A stretch of DNA of 64,000 nucleotides from Rhodococcus sp. ARC_M6 (GTDB lineage: Bacteria > Actinomycetota > Actinomycetes > Mycobacteriales > Mycobacteriaceae). The translations under genes were made by a program, and so were the position numbers. Positions within the stretch are counted from its first letter, which is position 1; every line of letters begins with the position of its first letter. The stretch covers positions 186,001-250,000 of the forward strand of contig NZ_JALGQH010000001.1 of NCBI RefSeq assembly GCF_022810305.1, read 5' to 3'. Below the pieces are notes generated by a model. It did no database searches, was not told the DNA's origin, and worked only from the letters and a program-made list of their open reading frames with translations. Positions 62,063-64,000 of this stretch are shown here, one piece after another.

Positions 62063-64000
62063 TTAAACCTCGATCGGCGGGTGCAATCTGTCCATCGTCC
62101 ACTGCCGATTGCGCCGAGCGGCAAGGGAACTGGCTGCCAGGGACGCAACCAGCAGTCCACCTAGTACCGCTATGGACACCCAGAGCCTCGAGTCGATGCC
62201 GCCGACGGTGAGTTGTCGCAATCCGTTGACGGCGTAGGTCATCGGATCGAAGGGGTGGATTATCTGGAACGGTTTTGCGGTTGTTTCTACCGGATAGATG
62301 CCGCCCGCCGAAACGAGTTGCAGCATCAGGAATGCCAGGGTGACGACGCGTCCGACGGACACCCCGAAGATCGCGTTGAATGCTTGGATCAAGGCCATGT
62401 AGGTGGCGGTGATGAGGATCAGGAAGCCGACGGTACCCGCGGTGTGTGTGGGGTGTAACCCCACCCCGAAGTGCACCACCACGTACATGACGAGCACCTG
62501 GCAGATGCCGATCAACAGTGCCGGCCAGTACGACGCGAGGACGACGCGCAGCGCGCCCAACCCGTTGGCGATGGGTCGGTTCTGCAGCGGTTTGAGGAGC
62601 ATCCAGGTGATGATGCCGCCGACGAATAGTGCGAGGGGTAGGAAGAACGGGGCAAAGCCCGTACCGAATGTGCTGGCTCGGTTTTCGTAGGTTTCCTGTA
62701 ATTCGACGGGGCTGGAGAGTGTTTGGGCTGTGGCGGTTCGCTGCTGGTCGGTCCAACTGGGGATTTGTCCGGCGCCTTCGGTCAGCTTGCTTGCCAGTTC
62801 GGCGGAACCGGCTTGCAACTGTTGTGTGCCGCCTGCGAGTGTGGCTGCGCCGGTAGAGAGTTCGATGCTGCCGTCGGTGAGTTGAACCAGGCCGCTGCTG
62901 AGAGTTTGAGCTCCGGCATTGACTTCTTGGCCACCGTCGCGGAGTTGGACGAGGCCATTGCGTAGTTCTCCGCCGCCGCCCACTGCGGCGTTCAAACCGG
63001 CGCGGAAGGTGCTCGACGGATCGCCGAGTTGGTAGGCGAGTTGCTGTGCGCCTCCTTTTAGTTCGGCCAGTTGGCCCATCGTGGCCTCGCCGAAACCTTG
63101 GTTGCGGAGGATGTCCTGCGCGGGAGCCAGGGCATTGGCGATCTGCTGTGATAGCGGATCGGGGTTCATTCGTAGAGCGGCCACCGCTTGGTTCACCAAC
63201 TGGGTCGCCTGAGCTTGTGTGTTGCCCAGAACGCTGAGCTGATCGACAACCTGGGTGACACCACCGCTGAGTTGTGTTGCACCGTCGCCCAGTTGGCCGG
63301 CTCCGAGATTGAGCTGACCCAATCCGTCTGTCAGGGCGAGGATTCCTCCGGTGGCGGTATCGATTCCCGTCGAGAGTTGAGCGGTGCCACCGGCCAGGGT
63401 GGCGGCGCCGTCGCGGGCGGTCACCATGTTGTCGGCCAAAGTCTTGGAGCCACTGGCAAGTTGGCCTGCTCCGTCATTGGCCGTCGTCATTCCGGTCGAG
63501 AGTTGCTGGGCTCCGTCGGCTGCCTGTTTCAACCCGGCACCGGCGTCGGTGAGTCCGAGAAGTACCGTTTCGACAGACTGGGCGCCAATCGTGGCGCCTA
63601 CCTGATTGAGAATCTGCTGGGCAGCATTTTGGCCGATGATGGTGCCGAGATAGTTGTTCACGTCGTTGAATGCGAACTGCAACTGGGCTTTATGCGGATT
63701 CGCGGAAGTCGGAGACCCTACGGCTTCGCTGAAGTTCTCGGGGAGGGTCAGAGAGAAGTAGAAGGTGCCGTCAGAAACGCCGTCTGCTGCTTCCGTCGGT
63801 GAGACGAGATGTAAGTCGAGTTCGCCGGAGTCCATGAGCGCCTGGCTTACCTCGTCGCCGGCGTTGAGTTTCTGACCTTGGACCATGGCGCCGCGGTCGA
63901 TGTTCACCAAGGCGACTGGGACCTTGTTGACCTCACCAAACGGATTCCAGAACGCCCACAAGTACATTGCGCCGTAGAGAAGCGGCATCAGAATGATGGT
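62063..64000 (-). CDS. YhgE/Pip domain membrane protein (N-terminus cut by window edge)
   Basis: At least 645 residues; the frame is open to the right edge, and internal MPLLYGAMYLWAFWNPFG is the typical sequence after the first helix of YhgE/Pip proteins, so the true start lies outside. An N-terminal extracytoplasmic domain (VPVALVNIDRGA) is followed by a long region of GAxxLxxG-like repeats (about 165-400), then five or six C-terminal helices of the ABC-2 type. YhgE relatives include the phage infection protein of Lactococcus; the function in actinobacteria is unknown. A perfect hairpin lies just beyond the stop. Confidence 0.9.
   Translation of the reverse strand, partial: TIILMPLLYGAMYLWAFWNPFGEVNKVPVALVNIDRGAMVQGQKLNAGDEVSQALMDSGELDLHLVSPTEAADGVSDGTFYFSLTLPENFSEAVGSPTSANPHKAQLQFAFNDVNNYLGTIIGQNAAQQILNQVGATIGAQSVETVLLGLTDAGAGLKQAADGAQQLSTGMTTANDGAGQLASGSKTLADNMVTARDGAATLAGGTAQLSTGIDTATGGILALTDGLGQLNLGAGQLGDGATQLSGGVTQVVDQLSVLGNTQAQATQLVNQAVAALRMNPDPLSQQIANALAPAQDILRNQGFGEATMGQLAELKGGAQQLAYQLGDPSSTFRAGLNAAVGGGGELRNGLVQLRDGGQEVNAGAQTLSSGLVQLTDGSIELSTGAATLAGGTQQLQAGSAELASKLTEGAGQIPSWTDQQRTATAQTLSSPVELQETYENRASTFGTGFAPFFLPLALFVGGIITWMLLKPLQNRPIANGLGALRVVLASYWPALLIGICQVLVMYVVVHFGVGLHPTHTAGTVGFLILITATYMALIQAFNAIFGVSVGRVVTLAFLMLQLVSAGGIYPVETTAKPFQIIHPFDPMTYAVNGLRQLTVGGIDSRLWVSIAVLGGLLVASLAASSLAARRNRQWTMDRLHPPIEV

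Overview
The window looks like a chromosomal segment of a mycolic-acid actinomycete, most likely Rhodococcus (erythropolis/qingshengii-like by overall impression; species not proven). The basis is high-GC coding, frequent GTG/TTG starts and gene order that follows the Mycobacterium tuberculosis Rv0206c-Rv0243 region from memory: mmpL3, NYN protein, trmB, two P-loop-like proteins, pckA, then an aldehyde dehydrogenase, methyltransferase (mtrP), glycosyltransferase, membrane proteins, acyltransferase (tmaT), aftD with a 57-residue DUF2613 protein, lpqI, a TetR regulator, htdX, fabG4 and fadA2. No rRNA, tRNA, CRISPR array, phage or insertion-sequence gene was seen.

Layout. 1-9.4 kb: an alpha/beta hydrolase cut by the window edge, an ABC-F ATPase, a tandem pair of penicillin-binding lipoproteins of which the second has lost all catalytic motifs, and TSUP, POT and DUF3054 membrane proteins. 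9.4-12.6 kb: YceI, leuA with a 14-residue leucine-rich leader peptide and attenuator hairpin, and a divergent FadR-type regulator. 12.6-21 kb: YbhN protein, adenylate cyclase, AI-2E transporter, a MacS/MacR-type two-component pair with a DUF1707 protein, and a DUF2339 membrane protein. 21-30.4 kb: trmB-NYN-mmpL3 operon, divergent G-protein-like pair, small Asp-rich repeat protein, pckA. 30.6-37.3 kb: cysK-cysE, a cation diffusion facilitator, and an aldehyde dehydrogenase/DUF/phosphotransferase operon behind a KstR-type operator. 37.3-50.4 kb: ROK kinase-mtrP, glycosyltransferase, polytopic membrane protein, MOP flippase, DUF3068 protein, tmaT, aftD and the DUF2613 gene, a cell-envelope block. 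50.5-58 kb: entC, universal stress protein, lpqI, TetR, htdX-fabG4 and fadA2. 58-64 kb: VanW-domain protein with a 12-bp tandem repeat, LLM oxidoreductase, XRE/membrane pair, YhgE/Pip protein cut by the right edge.

How it works together: much of the window concerns building the mycolate/arabinogalactan envelope. MmpL3 exports trehalose monomycolate, MtrP and TmaT are reported to assist this in corynebacteria, AftD adds arabinofuranose, and HtdX-FabG4-FadA2 handle acyl chains. The TetR gene and the fabG4/fadA2 divergent promoter carry matching operators, which defines a candidate local lipid regulon.

The most unusual non-coding feature is a collection of long palindromes. One family of about 78 bp occurs three times with compensatory arm changes. 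A second family occurs once at the start of the DUF3054 gene and once in frame inside aftD.
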